A stretch of 64,000 bases of DNA, from contig MEHQ01003804.1 of NCBI GenBank assembly GCA_008828725.1, positions 343,555-407,554 of the forward strand, in the 5' to 3' direction. The notes under the pieces were generated by a model. It saw only the letters and a list, made by a program, of their open reading frames with translations, had not been told where the DNA came from and made no database searches. Shown here piece after piece: positions 34,374-48,800 of the stretch. The stretch's first letter is position 1; each line of letters begins with the position of its first letter. Origin of the DNA: Saccharina japonica (Eukaryota > Sar > Phaeophyceae > Laminariales > Laminariaceae). The position numbers and the translations under genes are program-made.

Positions 34374-37300
34374 CCGGAAAATCAAAATTCTATCAACAAT
34401 GCCGGGATACAGTACAGGGCGATTCACAAGAAGCCGGCTAATAAGAAAGCCAGGTTGCGTCTTGTATGGGAAATGAGAAAGTGGGTAGTCGTTATCTTGA
34501 AATAAGTCTAGAAATCACCCTCTCTCGAATAAGAAATCCAGATTGGACAAGATTTTCTGTTTTTCTTATTAGGTGTCCTGTGTGCTGACGAGTATGGGAT
34601 ATATGGGGTATGACTTGGTTCCCAAAATAAAAAAGTAAATATACGCACCAACCCTCGAAGCAGACATTTGGGGTATAGCAATAGCTATATATATTGTATA
34701 GTTATACCCCATATATACCAACGCAAGATGCAGTCCCCGTTATGAATACCTGTATTACTGACAACTCTGCTGACTGTGACCGATAACCGGTACATGTTGT
34801 GTTTTCGTCGCAAGTCTGTATAATACGTGTTTCCTCTGCATACCACACCATTAAGGTCGATCGTGGATTTTCCTCAAACTGTCCCCACACAGCTATATTA
34901 CTACTTATGCGTACGTGGAGTTCCTTGCACTACGACATACATGCTATTTGTGCGTGCGTGACGTTCCAGGGACAGTTTCTGGAATATTTTGGCCACACCA
35001 GTGGCACGAAGTAACATTCGATGTCGGCAGAGCAGAGTTTACACAGTATTCGACCATATCGTTGACTCACACTAAGTTCGAGACGCAACGATAAACTATC
35101 CCATCGATACTACATTGGTTGTTTCGTATTAAGGTTACATTCTGGTGTTCGTCGGCTAGTTGTATTTGTCTTGTGTGCGTTTTCATTTAGTCAACACGGT
35201 ACTTCACCCAGGAGCGGTGTCACCTGGTAATGTCGAATAGTGTTTCGTTTGCGCGAAACTACTCTTCTCGTAACGTTTAAATAAACATACACCACGTTGT
35301 TATGCAGACGTGCGGGATGTTTGTCATGGTTGAGAAGATATTTAGTAAATTGAAATTTCAATATGAATAACACTACGGCGTACCACAGTATATAACAATA
35401 GTATATTACGATAACAACCCGTTTGGATCTTGTTTGTTTGGAGCACCTGTAGGAGCGGTTTTGTGTGTTCGCTGTATGAAACCGCCCCTTCTTCCCGTCG
35501 ACATGCAGCACACCTACTACTCGTGGTAACGTGCTGATTTCTTCCTCTTAATGATTGATGTATAGGTTCAAGGTCTGTCGTCAGTACGATATACCCGACA
35601 TACCGCGTCGTAATGCTGAGAGGAGAGAGATCATGCAACGACATTACTGAATTGCGTGGAAATGGGCTCTGTTATATATTTCCGCCCGAATTACACTAAA
35701 ACCCCTTTGGCATGCAGAGCGTGCGGATAAAACACGTTTTTCTTAGCGAATTCTTGAATAGGTATACCCCGTTAAATGAAACGATGTTCCCCAGTGCTTG
35801 TCACGCTTTGGTGGCGCCCCCTACTGCTCAGTCTCCAACCCCCAACCTCACCGGTCATCCCAGGTGAGCTTATTCGCTAGGTATACCCTATTAGTCATCT
35901 GCTAGTAATGTCTATAGCAGCAGCTGCAGTATCTAGTGACTGGTAGGCATAGCGGTGTGGTGACAAGGCTGAGGCACACCTACGTACACAGGACGGGTGC
36001 CATCGCTCTCGACGGTGGAAACCATGTATGTTACTATTGTATACCAGCGTTGTTGATTGGCCCTCTCACCACATGGTATCGTACAACGGCGTGAACGTGA
36101 GATACTGCTCGAGCGAAAGTCGTTTGTACCGAGGGGGCTCAGTGTATATACATGGTATTATCACCCACGTTGGAAGATATATGTATTTCCATCGCATTTC
36201 GACCGGTTGTTTATGTATTAATCTGCAGGGCACTGGGCCTACCATTACCGCTGCTTGCCGGCTTAGCTTGGACGAGTCTTTACGCCGCATTAATTGCTTG
36301 TTGTCGACGTTACTCGTAGCCCACTGTGTTTGCGATCGGGCGAAAACTGACGCATTCTGCGGCGGGATGCTCCGGGTATATTACGTGCGTGCGGTTACCA
36401 TCAGCAATACAAAATAGTCGCTTGTTTTTTCGACAAACAAGCGGTTCCGACAACGAATGCCGAGGTCGTGGTGACGATCGACCGTTTCGTGCTTGTTGCA
36501 CGGCTACTTTCGTCGCTCGCATAAGGCTCTTCCGCGAGGGCAGTAATATATTGCAATGTGAACACGTTTCGAGTGTGCCTGTGCTCTACACGGTAAACCG
36601 TTACTTCTACCCCTTGACATCCAGCACACATAGTCTCCGGGTCAATACGTCATTTTAGAGATACACACGCTCTATGGTCACAAAACCACGACCTCGGTTT
36701 ACTACTGTAGGTTGTAATGCAGCAAGCAAAGCAAACAACACATCGTGCCATGGACATGCGCTTTCCATGCGACAGGGACAATATACACAAGTTACCAGCA
36801 CAGGCACATTCAACTAGTTATCTGAAGTTGGCCAGAGTCGTAACGGCGAGGGATACCCAGGGAAGGTCAACGCTGATTGCAGTGTGTCCCAATCTGGTTT
36901 GAGGTCTTGTTGAGACTATAGTTTCCATGACTCATTAAAGCCATGCTCAATTAGGATGCTTCGTTTGCGTGGGCGCCCAAAGCGTTCTACGTCTCCTATT
37001 ACAGTAGGTGTTTCGAGGTGTTTCGCCAACACCTAACAGCAGGGACTTATTGACAGTATTTTTCCGAGGGACGAGGACGGCTCGTGACATGAGAACCACA
37101 ACCTGGAACATAAATAACTATTTCCGGAGCTCAGGCGCGAACGGTGTACATCGGTCCTTACGTTTTTCGTTTTCGAGTTCCCCAAGGTGTATATGTTACT
37201 ATTCAGTTGACATATGTTTTTGCAACGCGCACTGTATCTTGCGTCCCACAACCCTAACTAGGGGAAAGAGACGTTCCTTTCAAAATGTTGCTGAAACAGC

Positions 37301-37688
37301 CGAAGTGATGTTGAGGTTTGTGGAGTGCAGCACTCTGACCGAGAAATACTTAGTTGACCTACCGTTATGTCTGATAAAAAACATAAAGCCACTGATTTGC
37401 AAAATTCTACTTGTAGCACTCGAAATGCTGTATAGGACTCTTCTAAAAGGACGGAAGGCTTAAATATAGACAATTATGTACTAATGTTGTATATACTTGG
37501 GGGCACCCCGTATACAAAATACCGGTAGATGGTTTGCGCGGTCTGCCTAACCGAGATATACACCTACCAACATCCGCATATTGACGCTGTCAAACGCCGT
37601 CCCGTTGCCCCTTCGGTTGCCCCGCTCAATCCGAAAACCACCCTAGGCCTGTAAAACGACCACCAACGCCGACAAAACAAAGCGAAAC

Positions 37689-39814
37689 ATGAAGACGAAG
37701 ATGAACACCGCATCCGCACTCATCCTGGCCGCTGCAATCTTCAGCGGAGGGTCTTGCGCACGTGTGCTGCAAGAAGATGCTCCTATGGTTGGCGTAGACC
37801 CCACCGGCCCCTCATCTGCGTCTTCTATGTCCGGGTCAGGATCGACGACCGTGACCGTGGCAGACGAGGAGGAGCTGATCGAGGCGCTGGAAGTCGACGA
37901 CCACGTCACTGGTGAATACATTTAATGCACTCGCGATGGAAAGGCTTCGTACCTGCGACCGCTTCATACGGTAGTATGTCGCCTTTTGGATTGAAGTCAA
38001 ACGCGAATGGCTAACCCCCAATGAATGACCCGTGCTACGATAAGGGGTAGCACGTTTTGACTAATTTCTTTTTCTGAAAGACGGGGCTCTTTAACCCGAA
38101 ATCGTTAGAATGCGGTCCCTTTTTTCCGGATTTGATTATGCGTATACCTTCTAAACGTAGGCGATGGGACTTGTCATCCGGTTGCGCTTTATTCATGTCT
38201 TTGATTGTTGTTGGGGAAGGTATAGAGCTCCGCATGTGAGTGAATTCGGAATCAATCGGGTCACCTTTACCTTATCGTGTCCACCCATTCGTTACAGTAT
38301 ATTATTTCCAGCCGGCGTATCGTTCTCGAACTACGTCATAAAGACATGTCGCAGCAGTTGCATGTTTCCCTCTAGTAAGCGACCAATACAATGCCGAATG
38401 CTCGATAAGAAAATTGGAGAAAGTCTGGGTACAACACTACTACTGTTGAGGTATTTTACCTCATATCTGACGCAGGGTTGTATATACTTGTTGTGTCGCT
38501 GTCTCTTCGGATGCACGTGTTTCCGCCTAACAACACAGTGCACTCGGTGTCCGTCCTGAGCTTTTAATCCTAGTGCGATAGATGGCATCATGTTGTCAGA
38601 GACTGTGGGACACTATACGCAAATAACGGCAAAAATACCATGATGCATATTAAATGACTTGCAATCACACCAACTACCGTATTTGGCGAGCGGGGTCTGC
38701 CCCGAGAGTAAGATCGTGGTGGGAGCTTGCTGCGCAACCAATTGCGGTGTCGTTCTATCCACTAGTCGGAAAATAGATGAAAATATTGGCATTCGCCGTC
38801 CCGCCAGTGCCGAGTCGCATGGCGTTTTTCATGCTGAAATAGTCTGGTAGAGTTTTGTTCCTCGTTTCACATTACACGTGTATTCTACTTTGATCCTGAC
38901 TGGGCAAAACTAATCGGCCATAAACGCATCGAAACGGTTACAACAATGTTGATGGCATGCGTTGAATGCAAACATGAAAACAAAACTCGCTTTTGAAAAC
39001 CAATTTCACATTTTGCGGACTATTTGTGTGTCAGATTCGAAGTATTAACCACGAAGTTGGTGCCCCGTCGCCGCTCATACACCGCCCCCTTGCCGGAAAT
39101 GGTTCCAGTCGTGTCCCCGATCGAAATGGGAGAGCTACTGTGCGACACCCTGGGGGAAGCCGAAGACGCCGATGCATTGTCCTTCGTTCTCCTAAACAAC
39201 GAATCGGTCATAGCGGAGAAGTCGTCTTTCACCGTCGCCACGGGTGACGCTTTTACGGACAGTATCGGGCGCAAGGTATGACATGGAGGTCGGGTTTTAT
39301 AGAACAGGGGCGTCACAGTAATATGATTTTGTGAGGGTTTTTTCTTTTTCTTTGTTTTTTTGCCCAATCGTTGAACGCCGATGATGCAGCCCCTCTTGTC
39401 AACAGCGGAGTTAAGCTTCATGTTTGCATCAGCTTTGTAACTTTAATTCAGTTCGTACTAAATGTTTTCGTTAAATCCATAGAGTAGCCGAGTCGCTTGA
39501 CGTCGGTATGTTGGCGACCTCACGTTCTGTGCCTCCGAAAAAAAAGTTTTCCTTGCAACCTCCGGAGCACAAATCCTGAATTAGTTGTCTTGGAAAAAGC
39601 AACCCGCACATCACGAGAATGCCCGTTTTTAGCAGGTCTGAGGAAGCGAGATTTTTAATAATTGGCCCCGTTGATTCGTTCAATCTAATCTTTGTGCTTG
39701 CCCTAATTTCCATGCAAGGTCTGGACGGGAGTGGTGGTGACTCCTGAGCAGGATGAGGACGAGGCCCTTCCCAGGACTGTCAGCATGACATGGGGAGACG
39801 TTTGCAGCACCGAG
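37689..39814 (+). CDS. Copy B exons 1-3: signal peptide and propeptide
   Basis: Exon 1 is 37689-37911, exon 2 is 39043-39275 and exon 3 is 39719-39814, with phases 1, 0 and 0 at their ends. The exon 2 acceptor is placed at GAAG|TA because the nearby TCAG|AT would give an immediate stop in both copies. The exon 1 donor is GTGAAT here against GTGAGT in copy A. The protein is close to copy A but the linker after the signal peptide has drifted ([12 protein letters not shown] against STFGTRSTTMTV). Confidence 0.8.
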
Positions 39815-42800
39815 GTGGGCACGAACGACATTCCAGGAGGGGTTAATTTCACCTAAAGTTTGTCACAGCGTAATCTGTCACGAGCGCAACTCTATGCCAA
39901 CCTATACATGTATTACTCAAGGAGAAGGAATGGCCCTTGGATCAGACGACGTATTTCGTTTCTGCAAAAGCCAAACACATGTATACCACCTGCGGTTGAA
40001 CGATGAAGCGGTTAACCAACCATCGAGCATGTCCAGCTGGTTAATCACGGCGTCCTGGGCCTCCCGCTTTGATTTCCTGTACCCGATCGCGATAATTGTT
40101 GGTAGGACGTTTCAAGAGGTACACCTCTGTGTGAACACTCGATGAAGTTATTTGCAACATGTTTCCGTCTGTGGGTCTACCTCTCGGGGACCCAGCCTGA
40201 CCCTTCGTCGCGCAAGCACATCACGACCAGCCAACTACGATTTGCGGTTCGGGCTAGTCTCGGCCGGATCACAATAATAATAGCTTGCATGGCACCCATC
40301 AACATTAACAATACTAAACGCAGCGACAGCGAGGGTCAACAACTTTTCTTCGCAGTTTTGTCGTTCGCGTCTCTGTCGTTGTGGTAGCAGCACAGGTTGA
40401 GGTAGCTGCAAGTAGTCCGGACATCCCTCGTCGACGGCTGATCTAGCAAATTGCAACGTAGTTCCCGGGTACCGGTTAAGGCTGAGACGTTGGACGGAAA
40501 TTATTTAAACTAAAGGGGAGGGGGGGACATCCCTCGTCGACGGCTGATCTAGCACATTGCAACGTAGTTCCCGGGTACCGGTTGAGGCTGAGACGTTGGA
40601 GGGAAACTATTTAAAACAAAAGGGGAGGGGGGGCGTACATATTTGTTGTTTGCCTTAGTCAATTGACAATCGACTGCGCATCCCTTTCGAGACGGAACGG
40701 GGGCCCCATGAAGAGTAACCAACGTGGCGATAGGATGCTGGCGAGTCAATCAGAAGCGTGGAAACAAATACGTATTCGGAGTGCAATGTCGTGTGGTGCC
40801 TTTAAGTGTCTAAACAACCACAGTCAATACTTCAGGTTTGGCCCCATTTCTTGTGATGTATGGGCCGCCCACACTCTTGAGCCGAACACCACACTGATGG
40901 TTGATACATCCAAGGCATGCACTCCTCTTGTCCGGCGCGCGACTAAGCACTGTTGTTACTCGTCCTATTGTTGTGTCCTACACACACCGTTGGTATGTGC
41001 GGCCAATCGTGACCCCGCCGAGGCACGTTAAGAGCTTCTGATGTTTCCGGGACATCTCCCCAGACCCACCGCTAACGCCGCAACGTTCGAATGTCGATCA
41101 CGGTATCGTTAGGCGCCCAACTCCTGAGTTTGAACCAAAAACAACACACAGAGTGCATATATACGTAGTCAGGACACAAGGAAATGGATAACACGTCATA
41201 TAAATGTTAAAGTTAACTCCATACCATCCTCCCTACAAACGTTCGGCACGTGTCGTTTCGACTTTGTTTTACGATTTGTGGTAGACGTTTCTTCTCACGG
41301 TCACTACGTGGAACACGGACGAGACGACGAACATAGTCAAGACCGTCCCCTGTTTCGGGTCGACTACGCACACTTGTCTGGTTGAGGTGAGAGAATAAAC
41401 CTGTGCTAAACTTGAGCAAACAATCCGTTTCTTGAATTGGATTTGCCCCGGGAAAACGAATACCGCGCTAACGTGACATTGCCAATCGTGCTACAAACTG
41501 CTGCCGCCGGAGTCTGGTTTAGGATTCGGCGTGGATTCTTAGAAGGGAGGTATTCATTAACTGACATGAATCCAATTCGTGGCGTAATGCAGTATGCTAG
41601 TAGAACATACGAACCCCATGGAAACGTGTATTCGTGTAACAGAAAGTACCGTAGTCTCTCAACATATCGTTTTCGTTGAGGTATGGAACGAGGTCGCCCA
41701 AGTGAGTGCGCTCTGTTAAATGTTTCCTAGTATTTACTGTAGGACGATCGCGTCAAGACCATCAACCCTATTTGTACGCCTCCAGCGTAGCGGTTGTGTT
41801 TCTACCGCTGGCAACGTCTTGAGACGTACCTTTCAGCATTGCTCTCTTCACCATCAGATGTGTAATGCAAGCATAATAACGCGAATAAAAAGAACCAACG
41901 CGTGCTTCATTTATACGATTACCTTTTTCTCTGAACCTCCACTACTATGAGGTTTCCCTTCGTGCATTTCTTAGAGCGCGTCCCCCCCTACGCCCCCATC
42001 TGCCGTAGGGCCTGATTGGCGTGCCTGCATCTAAACGAACCGTATTCGACCGGTACATTTATAATGTCAGACGACACAATCAGCCGTGTTCAGCAGTGAT
42101 GAGTCACAGGAAACATTGACTTTATTTTAAATTTCGCAATCATCATGGAGTTATCCCCTCCAGCATCACGGGATATTAAGAGATGCTCCGGTTTGTCGTG
42201 TGCATGGGTGGGGTCACCGGATAAATGTGTGTTGGTGGACACCGATCGCTTTGAACTTCGTAGCACCAAGGACGAACGGTTTCTCGTTGAATTACTTTCT
42301 TTCCCGGCACATGTTCTCGCGCCCCTCCGCTGATGTTGTTGCACGCATTGGTGATCAGGTCGCGGTAGAGTTTGACGAGCCGGCCAGTGCGCTCGTTCCA
42401 CCGGGAGGCATCCCTTCTGCCACCACTTCCACCTCGGAGTGAGTCATGGCTCCAAGATATGAAGCAGTCGTCAAATAGGTTTGATTGTACATAGCATGCT
42501 AGTAAGGCTGCGTGCTCCTGATTCAGATATACATAACATGGCTTCTGCCGCTGTGATGCTTGTCTGCTGTTGTGGTGCCCGCTGTTGCTGCTCCGCTGCT
42601 GCGCTGGCTCACCTGTTGCAATATAGTATATGTTGTGTGTGTGATTCCATCAGATATAATCGATCACACGCATTTCGAAAGATAGGATAGATGAATGGCG
42701 TATTATTGACTACTAGACATCTCCACGTCGCGATACAGGCCCCAAAGACACAGAACGGCTTAGGTCAATCTCGTAGATACCGACCTTCGGTCGCCCTACC

Positions 42801-45800
42801 AAGTGCCGTGACAGTGGGCATTGAACGAGAGAAGCTTAGGATATATACATACTTGTTTTCTGCTGTCTGCATCGCTCTCGCACGATGAAACAATTTCCAC
42901 ATTATATCCAGATAGTTCCCCTCTGAATAATCGGTTGGCTTCGTAGCTATTTCGTGTCAAGTATGTTCGATATATCTGCGACACGAATCAAGACTTCATG
43001 GCTCGAGCTAACGACAAGTTTGGGATAGTATGTAGGTGCTAATGCAAGAAATGGAATAGTTCATACCTGCAAGGTACACCACGGGGTAAAAAACGAGGAC
43101 GTGGAGCATGAGACGTTCATCGTTGCAGACCGTCGGGGGTGGGGTATACTTGACCACAGCTTGTTCCTAACGACACGACCAGTGAGTATGATACATTTCC
43201 CGAGCTAGACCTAAACGTACCTGGTATGGTTGAGTTTTGCGTGCAATATGCACTACAGGTTCCACCCTGCAATGTGGATGGCATATCATGCTTGGTGTTA
43301 TCGTATGGGTTGAATAATGTCAGCGTTGTTCCTTCACATGACGCTGATGTCCGAGACGGTGCCGTTTACGAGTCGAACGAGCTACCCTAATTGCGTCATG
43401 TGGCAGTCTCGATGCAGGCGGCGTGATACCAGGTGACAACCATGTGCCAATAGTGGCTAGCACAAGATGAATACAACGGGTCACAATACACGCGACAGCT
43501 AGCGCAGTAGTATGTCACATATGAAGCGTAAACCTAAGGCCAACTTGTCAAAGACAGCACAAACAAATGGTTTACCCTTGCGGCAGGCCGCAGGCACTGT
43601 ACTGATCTACGGTACATCCCAATCGCATACCTCTTAGCTACACGACCACATACCACAGCACCGCATACTACTGTACAAAGCATGGCGGCGTTCATTAATA
43701 AATCCCACGCACCCCTGAAAGTATTAACGTTTACCTACGTATATTCCTGTCGCCGTGTTTGCAGTGATGCCGATGGAGGAAGCACAGGCTCAAGTTCCTC
43801 TGAACGCCGGCTTCAGGATGGGGAGATGACTCAGGTAAGCGCATTGGAGAACATCCCTATGCCCTGTGCCAAGATGGAGGTAGCAATGTTTTGGCAAACC
43901 ATATGGTACTGACGGGTTCCGTACCGAGGAGCCGACCAATGTAGCAGGAATGTCGTTTGTCACTTACTACCATATTCGGTGTATACTTAAGAGTACGGGA
44001 TTCAAACTCTTGTAGAAGTTTGTTCGTCAGCTTGGGAGTGAACCAGAGAGCTCCTCAAGGTTGAAATAAAACAAAACGTGCTGGTAGGAACTATATACCC
44101 GTACCGTAACACGTATCCCATTGCCAAGCGCGCGTGTGTGTTCAGGATATAGGGTCGGTCGACGCTATCCTGTGTCGCATTCACACGTATGCAGTCATGT
44201 GTGCGCTGGATGTTGAGCATGTGTGTAACGAGAGGCCTATACCTATATATCCCGCATCCATGTTGCCATCCATTCCGCAATGGCCATTTACCAGTGTTTT
44301 ACTACCGATAGGTTCGAATATGTATTGTGTTCACGGTGACGCATTCTTCGACAGGGGAGGGGGGGCTGCAGGCCTCGTGATGCCCCGCAAAGCCATATTG
44401 ATTACCCAAAGTCGGCTGTAAGCAAAAATAGCGCGCTTATCTCATCCAAACACGGCTGCGAGGGAAAAGTAGGCGTTCACCCCTGAATAGAAAACATTAC
44501 CAGATGGGCTGTGTACGTCTAAAAAAAACAAATATGTTAGTGAACAAACGAACTAGATTGGCTTTTGCCACAGTAGAGAACGCCCGGACCGTCTGCTATA
44601 TTTGGACACAAACGTTCTACCATCATCTCAACCCACGACCGTGTCGCCACCTAATGATTCCCGGCATCCTCCCCCCCCCCCTGCATATTGAACATGTCCC
44701 AACGTGCCAGATTGACGTCATGATTCTCTACAGCAACCAGTCATTGCTTCTGCTCGGTGGGATCTCCTCAGAGCAGATGGAGACAAACATCATGGAATCC
44801 ACCACGCGCACTAACGAAGCATTCGTCAACTCCGAGGTGGCTCTGTTCCTCAATCCCGTTCATATCGGTCCGGTACGTCAATCTAGTTAAACATAATATT
44901 CACGCGAATAGTGTGATATATCACGCGAATAGTGTGATATACCAAATACCAACCTGAATCTAGGCATCTGCAGACATAATTTCACATTCTCCTAGATACT
45001 TCGGGTCTTACAGTCCGTCTGGCCAGGAGGCAGTATGTGCTCGACCAAGACTCCATTGCGTTTGATACAAGTCAACTTCGCTGCGACATCAATATACTAG
45101 AAGCCGCAACACTTGAACGCTCGCAATAGGGTTCGAACCGAGAAGCCCTACAACGACTTAACTGGTCCTATACGTTTCTTACAGCACTGAGGTACTAAAT
45201 TGGGACTCCAAACTCGATTATTCCAAGGACAGCAAAGTTGATCGAATCGCAGCCAGACGACTTTGAGTAGAACATCGTGCTGTCTACTACGATATGTCGA
45301 AGACTTTCCCAGATTATCGTGGTATATTATTTCAAGCTAGGTTCTTCACAATATCGTCCTGTTTGTGTTAAATCACCTCATGCTGCACTGGTTCGCAAAT
45401 CAAACTCCTGACCAGTGGCGTTTCATCAAATTAAAACATTCGCAATATCCCCCGAACGATATTTAAGTCGGATAGATTAGTTTTAATTGGTTATGAGAAC
45501 TGCAGAGTTGGGCGTCGAAAAACAGTCGGGCAGACCCCTGTTATGCATGCACCATGCACTACCGATGAACTCCCGTCTTAAGTATAGAGGGTAACTTGTA
45601 AGGATGTACTGCATCCCAATGGGTGGTTCGTCTATGCGAATCCCAAATGCCACGACATCCCACCGCCTTTTCGTGAAGCTCTCGCGGTCAAGCTGTCAAG
45701 CACCACAGCTGTAACACAAGTGTGACCTCAGCACTCCACCCATCGCGCCTTCATTTGCAGCTCCCCTTCGAGCAGACATCAACCACGACAAACGACAACT

Positions 45801-48800
45801 TGATGGAGATCACTGATGACGAGGATGTGGGCAACCTTAGGGACCTAGTGGGAGCTGACCTGGTGCAGATGGTTGGCGACTTCAACGACGGGTTTTGTGG
45901 ACGGGCGTGAGTTGAATTATGTCGTGAATTATCTATATCACAACTCAATTAAAACATTAGTATGACCTCTATAACCCCTACCCCCCCCCAATACCATTAT
46001 CTCCCTACGGTATACGCAGTTGCTTATCTCAAGCAAACCCAGGTGAAGGATTGTGAGTCTCACTCATTCCACGGAAGGGTTCGCACACGTTTTTTCTTTT
46101 AAGGCGTTTGACCGGTTGATCTCCTCTAGTGAGAAACACACCGGTTATAGTTGAAGATACACAAGCGTATTTGATTTTTCATACTCTCGCAATAAAACTC
46201 TCGGTCGGGTAGAGCGAACGAAAATAGCTTCGAAGCCGTGCTTTGGCTGACATGGTTTGGTCTTCATGTGAGGGGCGCATAAAATCCGTCAAAACCTCTA
46301 TAAGACGCATGCTATGATAGAGGTGCGCCATGTTTTTTCTGAGCTCCTCACTTAAGGAGCGTCATACCTCACCGAAAACAAATGATTTAGGAGGAAAATA
46401 AAAGTGCTGCCGGATGCGAAATCTCATGACCGAAGTATACTTGAAACAATATTTGTCACAAAAATGAAAGTCCGACGAATTTGGGCTAAGGAGCCCGATC
46501 GTTCAGAAATCGTTTCAGCCAAAACGTGCTACCTCTCCCGTAGCACGCGTCATAAGGCGGCATTTCTCGTCTCCTGACGATGTACCACAAGGCACACGCG
46601 GAGGGGGGTATCATGCACAGCGTACCCGGGTGGTAACTTAGACCGGGGCATGCTTCTCGTGCATAATGTATACTTACGTCTGGAGAGCGATGTGCTGTTG
46701 AACATCGGATATTAGGCCAAACATTTGCGGTGGTTTCGGCGTGTGAAGGTCGATAGGCGCATACAGGTACATCCTACTGTAATAAAAAGTGATATAGGTT
46801 AAACTATTGGGGCGGGGGCAAGGCGTGTTTAGCAAACAGCTTTTTATGTCGCAAGCCACAGCAGTTATTAATCCGATGTCAAACGAACCAAATCTTACAA
46901 ATGAACGTGTATGATGTCCAAAGGTTCGCAACCTGTTCCCCTAGTGGAACGGATACCAACACGAAATACTTCAGCTTAACATCGACAAATAATTTCGGTC
47001 GATACATATATATATATGGCACACAGAAACTGGATAACACGATCGACGACGTTCTCATGGCGTGGTGTTGCTTTGGGGTCGGGAAAAATACTGGAGAAAA
47101 TACTGTTTTGAACAGACTGCATGGCGGTCTATCCATGCACACAGTTATACGATATCGTTCTACACGTATCCCTTGTACCCCCTTCTTCTCTCCTTTTCCT
47201 GTGTCTATTCCTCGAAGGTGGGCTTTTGTCGGCAACTCCCGCTACGGCTTCTCCGTCGTTGGGGCTCCCTGTCTCGCCGACACCACCGCTGCTCGCGAGT
47301 ACGGGCACAACCTGGGCTGTTTCCCCAACAGGGAAGACACGGGCTTCGCCTTCCCCTTCGCACACGGACTGCGCTACTGTGACGACCCCGACCCGTGAGT
47401 ACACCTTGACATGTTGACGGCTCGCGAGGTGTTTATTGTTCTTCGAAGTGTACCTTCATCGGTTTGGACACGTACACCACCGGCCCTCTCATAAGAAAGT
47501 GCCCTACAAGAAAATTAGCCTAAACAGTACGGGGGAAATAAGAAAGTAGACAGCTAACATACTGAAGTTAGTGTGGGACACACCCCTTTCTCACATAAGA
47601 AAGTCAGCCCAAGCCCAATTTCTGGTTTCTTACGAGCGGGCCGGTACTGTATGTTATATATAGCTGACATCTTCGTGCATTTTGTTTTTAGTTTTTGTTT
47701 TGTTTTGGGAACTCGTGTTTCAAGCCTGCCAGCGGGGACCGCGCGAAACTCGGTGGCAACCCCACCGCAGGCTGGGGGGCATCACACGAGTGTTACGATC
47801 GGGATAACGTTTGAAGTCGGGCAAAAATATTTCGGACTGGTTGGAGAGTTTGTTACCTGAACTAAGCAAGGTCGTTTTGTCTCGTCTCACAACCAACAAT
47901 TTATGGCCCTCTGTAGAACATGGGGTGTCTGGTCTGAGAATGTTCATTTGAGGAGGCTTTTTATCAACGCCACTTCCACAAGGCCAACTTCCACAGTGTA
48001 GAAGCACGCTTGGATTGCTGTTGGTTCGAAGACGTTAATGAGTTACTGTATTGCAGGCGTTGTCTACCTTTACCCGACGACTTTTAGAAATATCAATGCT
48101 CAACATGCGCGAGGCAGCAAAATGCCACCACGTATTGGCTTAAGTTCTTCACGCGAGGAAGCCTATAAGAATGCCAATTGAACATGACGTTGAGTAATGT
48201 GAACGCTTCTCCCGCGGAGAACTCGCACTGTCTGAGTGGTATGTATTCACCGAACGAGTCGTTATTTAGAGGCAGCCTATGTAAGGTAGCTCCGTCTGTC
48301 GGAAATATGTGTTTAACGAAAGCGTGATAGCCCTTATTGCAGAACAGAGAACGTGTTGCAGTCCGAGATCGACAATATCACGCCATTTGGTCTAAATTGT
48401 TTAGATGCAACGTAAATATTACATATTATCTGCGCACGGCAACGACATCAAGGATTTCTTCGGTTGAGAAGCACGCCCCCGTCAATCGTAACTTTGTTGT
48501 TTCAAAGCATTCTGCCCCCATCGCGACAGAGTTAATAGTGATGCCCCGCGACAGAAACAAAACGCTCACACCAGCCGCAACTACCACGGTATACGTTTTA
48601 CCCTGATCCTTGTATTCCGCTGTCATATTACACGATATATATGACATACACACGCCCCCGCCAACGTCTTCCGAACCGCTTCGTGTCTTATACTGTTTGT
48701 AACAACAGGTACCGAACGATCATGAGCAAGACCTGTGGATCACCCGGCGTCAACTACTTCTCCAACCCAGACGTTGTTGTCCTGAACAGACCGACCGGTA

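Noticed and set aside
39024-39042. Alternative acceptor TCAG at 39034 for exon 2 of copy B
   Set aside because: The required phase gives a stop after four codons in both copies; the next AG (39042) keeps the frame open in both.
42145-42333. Frame ELSPPAS...VLVDTDRF as a complete gene
   Set aside because: It changes at many amino acids between arms and overlaps exon 4 in another frame. Kept only as a possible site of the missing propeptide exon.
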